Shown: in pieces, positions 51,202 to 63,362 of the stretch
Layout of the letters: every line of letters starts with the position of its first letter
How positions within the stretch are numbered: position 1 is the stretch's first letter
Assembly (NCBI GenBank): GCA_900491605.1
Contig: UESW01005075.1
Span: forward strand, 248,611-312,610
Direction of reading: 5' to 3'
Origin: Calamus simplicifolius
Taxonomy: Eukaryota > Streptophyta > Magnoliopsida > Arecales > Arecaceae
Length of the DNA: 64,000 bases
Translations under genes and position numbers: made by a program
Notes under the pieces: generated by a model
The model's input: the letters and a program-made list of their open reading frames with translations, nothing else
Database searches by the model: none
What the model was told of the DNA's origin: nothing

Positions 51202-52142
51202 TAGTATGGACTGTTATAATTGATACTCTTTTATATGATGATGATTTCGCCAACCAATCAAAGGGCATGCTTCTCTTCTCTTGTTGACGTGTCTCTAGTA
51301 GAACTGTTGGTCATGTTTTCTATGTTATCATGTAAGGATGCAATGGATAATGTGCTGCTTTAGCTAGAGAGGATTTGGTCTCATCAACAGCAGTTTCTTT
51401 CATCGCTACTTAATCCATCACCTTGGTTAATTTCTCTTAATTTTTTTATTTATTTTTATAATACTTCAAGCTCATCTACTGATCCCATTAATCTACTAAT
51501 TAGTCGGGTACAATTGTTCTAAAATTCGAGCAAAAATTAATTGATAGCAAGTAATGTGAAACTATTTTGAATATCATAACCTTCTCTTCTTATAATGATA
51601 AAATTTATTTCGAACGAAATCATTGGCTTCATGACAAAATTATATTCTAGCACCGAATAATATTTTTCTTATATCCACTAACTCTCGCATGCTTAGGTTA
51701 GCTCTGATATTATTATAACTTTTATGCCAAACTAACAGAGTCGAGTTAAATATGCAAAAGTTGATGAATACAAAAAAAAGATAACCCATAAAGTAATGAT
51801 AGAATTTCGTCATGATGTAGAGCCATTCTTACTATAACAATGATTTCATTTAAATTAAATTTTGAGAAAGTTTATTATAAAAAAATTATAGTACTCAAAT
51901 AGTCTCACGTTATATGTTATTAATTAATTTTTACTTAAATTTTTAAGATCATACGTATTTAATCTGTTAGCAGATTAATTAAATTAATAGGTAAATCTAA
52001 ACCTTCTCAAAAGCAATTGAGCCAACAAATTAAAAAAAAAAAAAGACTTCATTGGCATTGTTGGTATTGTCGGCAATATTCTAACACGCCCGCCACGAGA
52101 TTTCAAAGCATATACCACCTTGGGTCCTCCGTCCTTGGTCAC

Positions 52143-52145
<3 letters not shown>

Positions 52146-52174
<29 letters not shown>
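52146..52174. repeat. TC microsatellite
   Basis: Perfect TC run of about 14 units; it creates artificial Ser/Leu-rich open frames. Confidence 0.95.
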
Positions 52175-52177
<3 letters not shown>

Positions 52178-55100
52178 CTCTCCGTCAGATATCTTTTTCG
52201 CTCCAGCCGCATCTATTCTTGTCTCGTCGTCGTCATCATCGACCAGTGTCTAAATCTCCAGTATTTTGTCACCGTAGAATCTCTTCCACTAAAATTAAGG
52301 TTTCATCCTCGCAACAATGGCCCAAAATAATGTGACAAGGCTTCATCGCCCATGGATGAGAACAAGAACCCCTAAATATTCGAAGAACTCCACCTAGAGC
52401 TTGGCAATCCCAACTGTGCTAAGCTCCTCCATGCAATCGTTGATGTGAATCTAGATAGGGTGGGCTTTTTTTTTTTTTTTCTCTCGGGGTCATATATATA
52501 TAAGAATTATAAAGATTTTTAGGACTCGTAGTAATGTGAGTTGTTTCACCAAGTCTTGGATTGCAATGAAAATTAAATTGAGAGATTTAATTGGATTTTT
52601 AAAGCAGAAGAGGGTGCTTGCGTTCATGACTGAATGTTGAGCACGTCAATTATAACTCTCTTATATATATATTAAAAAATACCTTCTTATCTTAATCTTC
52701 TCATCCTAACCTTGGAACGTGGCTACGGCAGTGAGAAGATCACTTTTCTTTTCTGAAAGAAAGTTTTTTTTTTTTTTTTTGATCTTGTTGAAAACTACAA
52801 CCAAAAATTGAGCATCTGATTGTTTCCCAGATCTTTCCAGAAAAAAGAATCTTCTCAAGAAGATGCGCTTTGGCAATCAAACTAGGTATGAAAGAATATT
52901 TAGATAAAGAACTCAGAGGGAAGAGAAGAAATAAAAAAAAAAAATAAAAATCATTATCTGAAAAAAAGAAAAAGAACAAGAGGGAGAAGATTGAAGATTG
53001 CTCATTTTCCTTTATTTCTTCACCATTTAATTTGTTTTACTCTCATTTCGAGAGGTAAAGAGGGAGAAAAATATTTTAAAATAAATTATATTTTTTAATT
53101 CCATTTTTAATAATTGCTTTGAATTTTTAATAATAAAAAATATATTTATAATTTATAAACATAGCTTTTTTTTAATGCAAATAAGATGAATGTAAATTTT
53201 TTTTTTTTCTTCAAATAAAAAAGTAATAACTCTTCTTTTCTTCCTATCCTTTTCTTCCACAGCTTTTTTAGTCGTATCGGGCAAAGGGGGAAAAGGAAAG
53301 AATTTGGGTTCTTTGAAATATTTTTATTGTGCCTTTTTCTTAGTTATTATTTTTTTGCATAACATAATTTGTAGGTTTTTTTTTTTGATTTGGTATGTAA
53401 AGTTAGTCTTCAAAAATTGGATCACAACCTTTTGATGCCTAGCCCACCTGAGTTAATGCAACCTTTTTAAATATAAGGACATGGAAAGGGAGGGCTTCAA
53501 TCATATATTATCTAAAGGTGACCTTTTGCTTTTAGGCTTGGATCTTTTGAAATATGGAAGATATAAAATATGGGTAGAGTAGGCCAAAATAGGTTGGAAG
53601 TATTCGAGTCCAAATGTTTCACACAAGTGCCACTTACTAAATGCTTAAATTCTATTTCCAAATTGCCATATGGACTTGAGGGTATCCTAATGAAATAGGC
53701 CTCCATGCCTCTGACTCTCCATCTGACCATGTTTGATTTGGGTCTTATGGGAACCTTCTTTCCCTCTCAATGGGAACCTTCTTTCCCTGTCAAAGTGGAA
53801 TAAAGACAGTAATCTTTCTCTCTCTAGAAACTTGGAGAAATATAAAGAAAGAAGATGAGGATCTTGTGATCTCTAGCTATTCCCATACCAAATTGTTGTA
53901 GGCATCATTGATGTCATCAAGTCTTCCTGGAAAATGAGACATCCACTTGGTATCATGGCCAGTTGGCTACCTATCCCTTTATTTTACACTCTCCTTAGAG
54001 GACAATGCCAATGGTGTCCATCATACAATCCCCCCCACCCAAAATCCTTAAAATAACTCATCTCAACTCAGATCAGGGCTGAGATCTCGATATATATGCA
54101 TTCAAAGGCAAGATGAACAGGCTAAGATCTCCTTGAGAACAATGAGAATGGTGTCTTTCACAGAGGCATTGGGGCATATTTTTAGGAAACAACACTGGTA
54201 CCACCAATGCCTTTGACTGAAAGTAGGAATTGGGCATGGGAATTTGTTGGCATCATTCAAAAGACAAGCCAAGGACGATTTGCAAAGAGATTTGCTGGGC
54301 CCATGAGAAAGTAGAGGCTCCTGAAAACATATAAAAATCTTGGAATCTTAGTTGGCAGTAAATGTTTGGCTTCTAACATAACTTACCATTCACCCTGCAA
54401 GAAGGCATCAAACTTGACATTTGGTCCACTTGAATCAATGCCAGGTGACTTCCAAGAACAAAGGTGCTCACCAACAACATCAAGCCCATTAACAATGGTA
54501 CCTCGATTGTTCAAAAGAACTTCCATCACCCAAGGATTGATCCAAGAGCAGAAAGGATCATGAATTTTCTGTATAATTTTCTGGGGTCATGTGGATCAGA
54601 GCATGCCCATGGAGCTGGAAAGCCTGATGCTTTGCACAAAAGAGGATGAGCCAGTGAAAAAATGACAAGAACAAGCAATTCATCTAATGATGCATGCAAT
54701 CTCAGATGCTGTCAAAAACTTGAATTTTCAACAATTGGATGATTATTGATGTGTTCATTCAGTTGATATTCAATGATGGGTGCCTTGGAGAATTATGACA
54801 ACAGTCATGATGATCGCCATGGCATTTTCTTCTCATGCCAGCAGAGATGTCCAACTTTCCCAACTCTGAAGCCAACCAGATGAAAAGTCATGCACGAAAC
54901 TCAACTAACTTTACATCAAGTGCTTTAGTGGAAAAGATGAAAGCTAATGAATCATAAGTTCAAGAAATAGGCTCAAACTTGAGCAGAATCTAATGAGAAT
55001 ATCTGAGGTACCCAGTATCAAATTGTCATTTTTGTTAAATCCACTGAAAGTAGGTGACCGGAAGAGACTCACATTCTCTCTCTGAAATTATTAATGGCCA

Positions 55101-55421
55101 ATCACCACAATCATTTATCACAGAATGTACTACCAACTTCTGTTCAGCTGAAGACCAGCAGAAAATGACAAGTAAATCACCAAACCTACCAATAATTGCA
55201 GATCCAGGCATGGTATTTTGAGCAAAGGACAATAGAGTAAGGATACATATCATGACAGTCAATCAAGTTGAAAAAGCAAAGCAATGTGAAGAAAAATCTG
55301 TTTAAGTTTATTTAAGAAATGGTTGTGATGTCATACAGGAATTTCAGCCCTCATCTTCCCAAACCAGCAGGTATCAAATGACTACCACGCATGTCAACAT
55401 TGTCATTTTGATAACAGCACC

Positions 55422-55456
55422 CTCTCTCTCTCTCTCCCTCTCTCTCTCTCTCTCTA
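55422..55456. repeat. CT microsatellite with one interruption
   Basis: CT run broken once by CCC; the antisense frame is an artificial Arg/Glu run. Confidence 0.95.
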
Positions 55457-58400
55457 TTCTCAAAGCTTAAGCTGCCTAGGAACAATATTATCAACTCCAA
55501 CCTTTTCTCTTTAGTCCAGACTATTAACTTAATCCCATGAGTACCAAATCCAAGCCTACAAGTTTTTCTCATTGCTCTCCCCTTTCTAATCCACATCCAC
55601 ATCCACTAAAATGCAAAGCCATAACCATAACCAGAATGTGAATCTTAGTTAACTAAATGCTTCTATTAAATCAAAACTTATCTGGAAGAACAATTGCTTT
55701 ACTTTCTATTGATATTAAATAAAAAAAAACTTACGGATACCTTTTAGTCGGAGTGATTTCATAAAAGAAAAGGAAAAATACCCTTTTAAGCCATAGTACA
55801 AGTCCCTCCAAAAATCTTATTGATGTTGATAGAATCAAGATGAGAAGATCCCGTATTTTCTTCATTTCAAGAAAAAAAGAAAGAGAAGGCGCCCTTTTAT
55901 AAAAACGAAACCACGTAAAAGAAACTACCCTCTCTGCAATTACGAAAATTGCAACTCCTTTTTCCACGTCATTATTATCTTGGGCATATTGAACATTTAT
56001 TTTTAACATCTTCTACTTGCACATGATGATAATTTCATTCATAACATATATCTCTCATTCAGATTTCTAAACATAATTCATACTAGAAAAATGGGCCATG
56101 TGACCAACAAGTTCAGTTGAGCTATAATGTTATGTAACGGTTAGAAGTACATAGCAGCTCCAATAATAGAGAGAGAACAAACACATATAAACTTGCTTAT
56201 ATCCTAGACTAAAAATTTTACATCATTACATCTCTAATCTCTCATAAATATCAAAGAGCATGCTTAATCTTTCATAAGTATAATAAATTCACAATTATGT
56301 CAAGTGAATTATATAATTGGTCGACTTATGAATACATACTATGATATAAATTAAATCAGTCTTCCTTCTCAACTCGAATCTTTTAACTATAGCTGTTTTT
56401 CTAGTCATGTTCCATAAATCGCATAATTCTTGATTATTAATAATATGCTAAAATAGCAACACTATAATAAAGTCTTAAGAGATAGTTAAAAAGTCATAAG
56501 GGTATATATATAAATAATTTTAAATCTCTAAGGTCTCGTATAAAGAAGAAGTAGGGATCCATTCTTCTACTATCCTTATTGATCAACTACTCACACATGG
56601 TATGAATCATGTGCTACGATGTTTATTTCTTTAATAAGAGCATATGTCTTCTTATTTCAAACATCGTATAGACTTAAGTTCAGACACACTTCAGTATCTA
56701 ATCTAAATTCACCAACCATATCTTTCCTAACAATGTGAATTCATGTCTGGCTATTAAACAAACAAAGTAAATAGTAAAATATTTACTTTAGTCATAATTA
56801 TTATAATGATCTTATCTTGATATCTGATCAAGGCGACATAGGCTTTAGCTCATCTCTCTAAAAAATTTCTAGCTAATAGCTATCTCATCTTTACATGTTA
56901 TACAAACATCAAAGATGATTGTCTATGCGAGAAGACCAATCTTAGCCTGACGACATACTTTTATAATAGATGCTATTACCATATCACATCTCATAAAGCC
57001 ATATCAAAGATGCTAAATAAATTATCATGGCAAAGAATATATTCATAGATCAACAAAAAATGTGTTTCTTTACATTCACATGCATATTATATTCTACGTA
57101 ATCCAAAAGACTTTACATGAGCTTGAAACAAGACTCTACTAAGGGCTTTGGTAAAGAGATATGCAAGTATATATTGTGTGAAGATATATTGTAAAACTAT
57201 TTTCTTTTGTACAATTATATTTCTTACAAAGTTATATTTGATGTCTATATGCTTGATCTTACTATGATATTTGGGGTCCTTAGTATAAGTAATGGCTATC
57301 TGATTATCACAATGAATAATTACTGAACTCCCACTATTATTAAAGAATCCAAGATGTTCAAGAAATCTTTTCAGCTAGACAACTTGTTGTACTGCTCCTG
57401 AACAGGCTAAAAATTCAGCTTCTATTATTGATAAAGCCACACATATTTGCTTCTTACTATTCCATGAAATGGCTCCATTATTCAATAAGAATGCATAACC
57501 TGAAGTTGACTTTCTCTCATCTTGATCTCCAGCCTAATCAGCATCAGAATATCCTTTTAGATTTAAGTCGATCCTTGATAACAAAGATTGTAATTTGTTG
57601 TGCCCTTCAGATATCTAAATATTCTTTTACCACTTTCCAATGTAATTGATCAGGATTTAATTAGAAATGGCTAACAAGTCCCACAGCATAATAGATACTT
57701 GGCCTTGTACATAACATAATGTACATTAAACTTCTAATAGTACTAGTATATGATATCCTAGATATTTTTTATTTTCTTCTGTAGTTATTGGACACATGTT
57801 GTTACTCAAACATTCTTCCTTTTCTATAGGGGTATTAAAAGATTTACAGTTTTTCATGTGAAAGCGTTCAAGTTTTTCTTTATATATGTCTCTTGCGATA
57901 ATGCTAAGAGCTTTCCTAAACGATTTCTATGGATCTTGACCCCTAATATATAATTCGCTTCTCTCATGTCCTTCATATCAAATTTTGAGGACAACCATTC
58001 TTTAATAAAATTTAAGAATTCTTTATTATTTTCAACCAGAAGCATATCATCCACATAGAGTGATAATATCATAAACTTTTCTTTAGATCTTTAAATGTAC
58101 ACACAATGATCTTCGTTAATCATCTCAAAGTCATATGAGACAATTACATCATAGAATCTCAAATTTTACTATCTTGATGCTTGTTTTAGGCCATAAATTG
58201 ATATTTTTAATTTACACACTTTGTGTTCATGGCCTTTACATCACTACAACAAAATATGGGTATAGCAACTCTTTTTTTCCAATGCTCTTAAGTAGCGTCG
58301 GGAGTTTTCACAGTTTGCCGACGCTTTCCAAAAGCGTTGGAGGATAAAAATTCTTAACAACGCTTATAAGCGTCGAGATTCCTTGATAAAAAATTAATTT

Positions 58401-58714
58401 TTTATCATGAGATGCCGATGCTTTGAAGTGTCGGTATCATATTTTTCTGATGCCGACGCTTTTTAGCGTCGCCATTGTATTTTACTAATACGATGCCGAT
58501 ACTTTTTAGCATTGGCATCGTATTTTTTTATAGGATGCTAACGCTCGGCATCGTATTATTTACCATAGGATGCCAACACTTTAAAGTGTCGATATTATAT
58601 TTTTCTGATGCCGACACTTTTTAGCATTGGCAACGTATTTTTCTAATATAAAATAGCAATGGCAACCCATAAAAATATGATGCCGACATTTTTTAGCGTC
58701 GGCATCATATTTTT

Positions 58715-58859
58715 ATCTCCCGCCTCAATTTTCACAACGCAAGTACCAAAACATTTCATCTTCTCCCACTCCGCCTCTTCTTCCTCCAAGCCCGCATTCA
58801 TCGATGTAGCAACCGGCGCGGCCCTCACCTACGCCGACCTCCGCATTTTCAAATCGTAA
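58715..58859 (+). pseudogene. Captured 5' fragment of a 4-coumarate:CoA-ligase-like gene
   Basis: Inside the CACTA element, the plus frame reads VPKHFIFSHSASSSSKPAFI then DVATGAALTYADLRIFKS. This matches the N-terminal region of plant adenylate-forming 4CL-like enzymes, where FIDAATG is followed by LTYADLR. The sequence is GC-richer than the element's ends. The open frame begins in the element's own subterminal repeat (ATG 58659), so any product would be a chimera of about 66 residues. The AMP-binding core is absent, so there is no enzyme function. Adjacent downstream sequence (58860-59230) looks like intron or leader DNA. Confidence 0.65.
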
Positions 58860-59239
58860 CTCATTCCCCCTGTTTTACTTCCTCATTTTATTTTTTAAAT
58901 TGATTTCTGGTGATCTGCCTTCCAAGCACGTTTTGATTTTTATTTTATTTTTATGTCGTTAGCTTTTGGGATTAAAAGTTTATGGGGCGCTTCTAGGGTT
59001 TTTAATTTGTTTTGTTGGCAGCTATTTTCTGTTTTTCTCCCTTTATTGTGTTTAATTTGCAAGTGAGTAATCTAATGCTACTGTGTGCTTTCTTTTTGAC
59101 TTAGAAGAACATGGAGAACTCATCAAAATCTTGCTTTGCTTTCCATTTTCTTTAGCCTCCGCAGTGAGTTACTAACACTTAACAGATGGCGATGGCCTGG
59201 GATTAAGCACTGAGCTTTTGGGGTTTGTGGCACCTTAAG

Positions 59240-59389
59240 ATGGAGGAAGTGGAACCAACTAATATGGTTGCTGTAGAAAGCTGCGACAGAGTCCTCAATC
59301 TTCTATCTCAGTCAAAGGATCAGCTCCTTGTCTACAGAAATAGAAATCTAGTGGCCAAAGTAGAAAAATTAAATAGATCAAAATTTTAG
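59240..59389 (+). pseudogene. Captured 5' fragment of a WRKY (group IId-like) gene
   Basis: A 49-residue frame starts MEEVEPTNMVAVESCDRVLN then LLSQSKDQLLVYRNRNLVAK. This closely resembles the N terminus of the WRKY21/39/51 type, where MEEVE, AAVESCHRVLxLLSQ and QDQ are conserved. The frame then runs into unrelated KVEKLNRSKF and stops. The WRKY DNA-binding domain and zinc finger are not present. It lies about 380 bp downstream of the 4CL-like fragment, in the same orientation, within the CACTA element. Source gene identity is inferred from family memory. Confidence 0.7.
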
Positions 59390-62300
59390 AAAAAAATAGT
59401 TGATTTTTTGTTTGTTATTTTTTTTAAAAAATATTGCCGACGCTTTAAAGCGTGGGCAAGTGTCACTTTTTTCCAACGCTTTTTCTCGATGCTTTTTAAA
59501 AGCGTTGAAAAATATCGCCTTCACTTTCTTTATTCTGATGTTTTTTTCCAGCGCTTCTTCTCGATGCTTTTTAAAAGCATAAAAAAATATCGCCTTCACT
59601 CTCTTATTTCAACGCTTGAAAAAGCGTTAGAAAATATAAAAGTATAGGGAAATATCGCATTCACTCTCTTTATTCCAACACATGCAAAAGCGTTGGGATG
59701 ATATTTTCCGACGCTTTTTAGCGTCAAAAAATGGTTTTTTTAGCGTCGAATACCTAATATTTGTTGCAGTGAACAACAAAACCCGCAGGTTATTCCATGT
59801 AGATTTCTTCATCAAGCTCTTCATTAAGAAAACCTATTTTGACATCTATCTGATGCAATTCTAAATCTAATTATGCTATAAAAGCTAGGATTAAGCGAAT
59901 TGAAGTAAATCTTACAACAAGAGAAAAAGTTTCTTCAAAATCTATATTCTCTTATTGGGTATAACCTTTAGCAACAAGTCGTGCCTTATATCGATCAATT
60001 AATCCATCTGCTTTTTATTTGATTTTGAGAACCCACTTATTCCTAATAACTTTGCGATTAGCAGGTAGATCGACTAACTCCCATACTTAATTCTTTTCCA
60101 TAGATTCCATTTCTTCTTCCATGGCAATTTTTCATTGTTCTTTAGCAGGGCATGATAAAGCTCCATTCACAGTGTTAGATTCCTCATCATCTTCTGGAGT
60201 AACCATAAGGGCTTCTCCCTCAATTTTAAATCTTCGATATGAAATGCTTTTTCTAGTACTCCTCCTTAATTCAAGTTCTTGTGAAGAAGATGTAGGCATT
60301 AAATCACTCCTACTCGATTGAGTATTTTTAATTTCAATCGCTTGAGTGATATTATCATTTAAATCCTCTAACTCACATAGGAAGGTATTTTTATCAATCT
60401 CACCCCTACTAAGAAATTCATTCTCCAAAAATAAATCTTATGATTTTATTTTAGAGACACTTTCATCCATTAGATCACCTATGAAAACATATCCTTTGGA
60501 ATGTTTAGAGTATCTAATCAAGATACATTTATTTTCTCTAGGACCTAATTTGCCAAACTTACTTGACATATCATGAATATAGGCACCCGAACCCCATGGT
60601 CTTAAATAACCTAGTTCAGGTTTTCTGCCTGTCCATAATTCATAGGGAGTAGATGGAATCGATTTAGAAGGTATATGATTAAGTATATATGTAGCAGGAA
60701 TAATGCATCTCCCCAAAAAGAGATTGCCAAATTTGCTTGTGTCATCATTGACCTAACCATTTCAAGAAGGATCCCATTTTGTTGTGGCATTTTTGAAATA
60801 GTTAGCTACCTTAATATACCCTTTTCATTGCATAATGATTTGAACTGATCTGACAAATATTCACGCCCATGATCAGTTCTTAAGGCTTTTACCATTCTCT
60901 CAAGTTGATTTTCAACTTCATTTAGGTATAATCTAAAATAATCTAACTTCAGACTTATGAAAGATAAGATACACATGACCATAATGTATAAAATCATCAA
61001 TAAATGTAATGAAATATGATGCACCATGCCTAGCCTTTATGCTCATCCGACCACAGATGTCAGAATAAATCAATTTCAATAAAAAATCAGCCCTAATATC
61101 TTTGCTAAATGGTTTTCTAGTTGATTTCTCAATAAGACAATGTTCACATATGGACAAATCAGTTTTGACAAAAGAGCCCAATAAGCCTTCACTAGTCAAT
61201 TGTTCATTCTTTCTTGTCCAATGTGTCCTAATCTAACATGCCAAATATTAATATCAACATTTATATTGCTAGAAGAGGTAATTAGTAAAAAATAACTATT
61301 AATAGAATCCAAAGCACCATAGTTTACATCAAGTACCATAAATCCATTAGACAAATATCTAGATTCATAATATAGGTCACTACAATAAACATCAACACAT
61401 CTCCATAGAAATTTAGTTCATAACCTAAATTCAAAAGAACAACAACTGAAATAAGATTGAGTCATATGTTCGAAGCATAATGTATGTCATGCAGGATCAG
61501 AGTTCGACCATCATGCAGTTCCAACTTGTATGTCCCAATTCCTTTGACCTTAACCACAGCATTCTTTCCCATATATATCCATCTACTTCCAATAGGTATG
61601 CGATGAAATTTCACAAACACTGCTCTATTTCAAGCTACATGGTCGATGGCTCTTGAGTCTATTGTCCACAAAGGATAAGAATCGGTAAGCATTACAATAC
61701 TAGAAACATAAATATCATGAAGAGAAGCATATCATAATGTAATCTTTTTCTTTGGCTCTGTACATTCATGAGCAAAGTAACCCTTTTTGCCACAATTATA
61801 ACACTTTATATTTGCTTTATTTCTCTTCTTAAAAAAATGGCGTTTGTTCTTGTTATTCTTTTGATTAGCAGATCTTTCTTGTTTTCCCTTCTCTTGCCTT
61901 TCTTGTTCCAATTTCTCCTGTGTTTGAAACTAAAAATTTGTTTGGAGCTTTCAGCAATATATGCTTGTCCCATGGGTTTAATCGACTCCAGTCGTTCATC
62001 TTCCAACTCAATATGATGAGCGACATCATTAAAAATTTTGATACTGTCATTATGAGTCAGATTAACCTTCATATACTCTCAACCATCGGAAAGAGAATGA
62101 ATCACAACTTACACTTGCTGTTCATCAGTAAGCTCATGACCAACTAACTTTAATTCCCTAATCATATTTGACATCTCTCTTAGATGTTGCTTGATTGTTT
62201 GATTTGGGCATTTTTTGTATGTGTCAAATTTTATAGTAAGCTGCCTAAGCTTGGTCACACTGACTCTACCAAATTTATCCCTAAGGGCAACCCAGACCTC

Positions 62301-62987
62301 ACAAGCAAAGAATACTGCTCATATTTACATACGAGGTCATCTGCCATTGAACTCATCAATAATCCCTTAGCTGTGGAATTTTTCTTCTTTCAAGCTTTAT
62401 ATGCTTCCTGTTTACTTCTTTGCTAAACTGTAGTACCCTCATCAGGATCAACCATGGTATGGTTGATAGCTTCCAAAGCCTCTTGTTCCTCAAATACATA
62501 TTGTATTTTGAGGTGACAGACATGGTAATTATCACCATTCAGCTTATCACCTTTGTTCAGATCAACTATGATATTCTTTGATGCCATGATCTAAGTAAAA
62601 ATGAAACACATAGTTCATTTATTAAGAACACAATACTATTATTTGTCAAGTATAAACTAAATCTAATAATAATTTATCAAATTACATGGAATTAAAAGGT
62701 TGATATGCTTCCAATCATCATCCATTGTTCAATGTCTTATTATTCATTTAGTTTGCTTGAATAAAATAATGCACAATTACAATTCATAGAGAATTAGAAA
62801 AAAAAATACACGATTATAATTCACAAAGAATTAAAGAAATATACATTAAGTAACTTCCACTCAAACATAATAAACATCACAATAAAAGAACATAACTATA
62901 GAGTTTCATGCTCTAAGTATCATTACATGATCTTTTTCAATTATATAATTAAACACCTAACAAACAATATAAAATATAATTAAATGC

Positions 62988-63362
62988 CTAATAAACAACA
63001 TAAGCTAAAATAACTAGGCATATAATCATAAAGACAACACATATCTTCATGAATCCATAGGCACCACCAAGAGAAATAAACTTTGAGATTCTTCTAAAAG
63101 TTGTCTGATATTCTTGATGCCATTTTCTAAGAAAAACATCAACGACGTGATAATAATCCAAGGAAGATTGACACTTCAGATGACCCATCCAAAAGTCATA
63201 CACAAAATTTGTCCAATGTGATGGAAGTGATTTACAGAGTACCCAGACTTTATATTCTGATAGAGTCTTATAATCACATTCTTTTAGCTTAATAATCATA
63301 CGATTAAGCTTAATAATATGATCAATCATATCACTTCTAGGATGATACTCAAAGGTCTCCAT
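62988..63362 (-). pseudogene. Second copia-type gag fragment
   Basis: A 124-residue minus frame starting METFEYHPRSDMIDHIIKLN and continuing KLKECDYKTLSEYKVWVLCK then SLPSHWTNFVYDF. This looks like the UBN2 (copia gag) region, where a MSNM-type helix precedes a SLP motif. It differs from the gag of the element on its left and lies upstream of that element's gag start, so it is probably a piece of another retroelement. The last 30 residues are hydrophobic and probably spurious. Confidence 0.55.

Larger units (their letters stand above)
51202..57089. other. Intergenic DNA with no gene recognised
   Basis: Mixed AT-rich sequence with two CT microsatellites (52146, 55422), poly-T tracts and a small 20-bp tandem duplication at 53749-53789 (GGGAACCTTCTTTCCCT twice). 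The region 52200-52460 has a leader-like CT/GTCGTC stretch and one short frame containing FEELHLELGNPNCAKLLHA, which I cannot assign. Plus-strand frames at 54366-54649 are open for about 60-65 residues but resemble nothing known. The part 56050-57089, directly after the copia pol region, probably contains its 3' long terminal repeat, but I found no matching copy on the other side. Confidence 0.45.
58242..59771. mobile_element. Non-autonomous CACTA (En/Spm) element, 1530 bp, carrying gene fragments
   Basis: Ends are CACTACAACAAAATATGGGT and, inverted, CACTGCAACAAATATTAGGT, the CACTA signature. Subterminal regions (58290-58710 and 59440-59750) are packed with CCGACGCTTTTTAGCGTCG-type words in both orientations, as in CACTA transposase-binding arrays. 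It splits the copia reverse transcriptase between PAGFVV and KGHEHKVC. A clear 3-bp target duplication is not visible (CAT on one side, AAC on the other), so one flank may have mutated. No transposase; the middle holds host-gene-like sequence. Confidence 0.88.
57090..62590 (-). mobile_element. Dead Ty1/copia retrotransposon body (gag-pol), split by a CACTA element
   Basis: Minus strand, gag start at about 62588. Order from right to left is as follows. Gag begins MASKNIIVDLNKGDKLNGDN and continues NHTMVDPDEGTTV, MSSMADDLVCKYEQYS and KVNLTHNDSIKIFNDVAHH; a CCHC knuckle remnant lies at about 61800. The protease remnant WTIDSRAIDHV (about 61650) replaces the canonical DSGA. Integrase shows CEHCLIEKSTRKPFS, LIYSDICG, FITFIDDF and ALRTDHGREYLSDQF (61199-60806). 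Reverse transcriptase shows ANRKVIRNKWVLKIK and RYKARLVAKGYTQ, then, beyond the insertion, LKISIYGLKQAS and SLYVDDMLLVENN (58072-57854). RNase H ends in LFTKALSRVLFQAHVKS near 57130. Many stops and frameshifts; inactive. Gag-integrase-RT order is copia. LTR ends were not identified. Confidence 0.92.
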
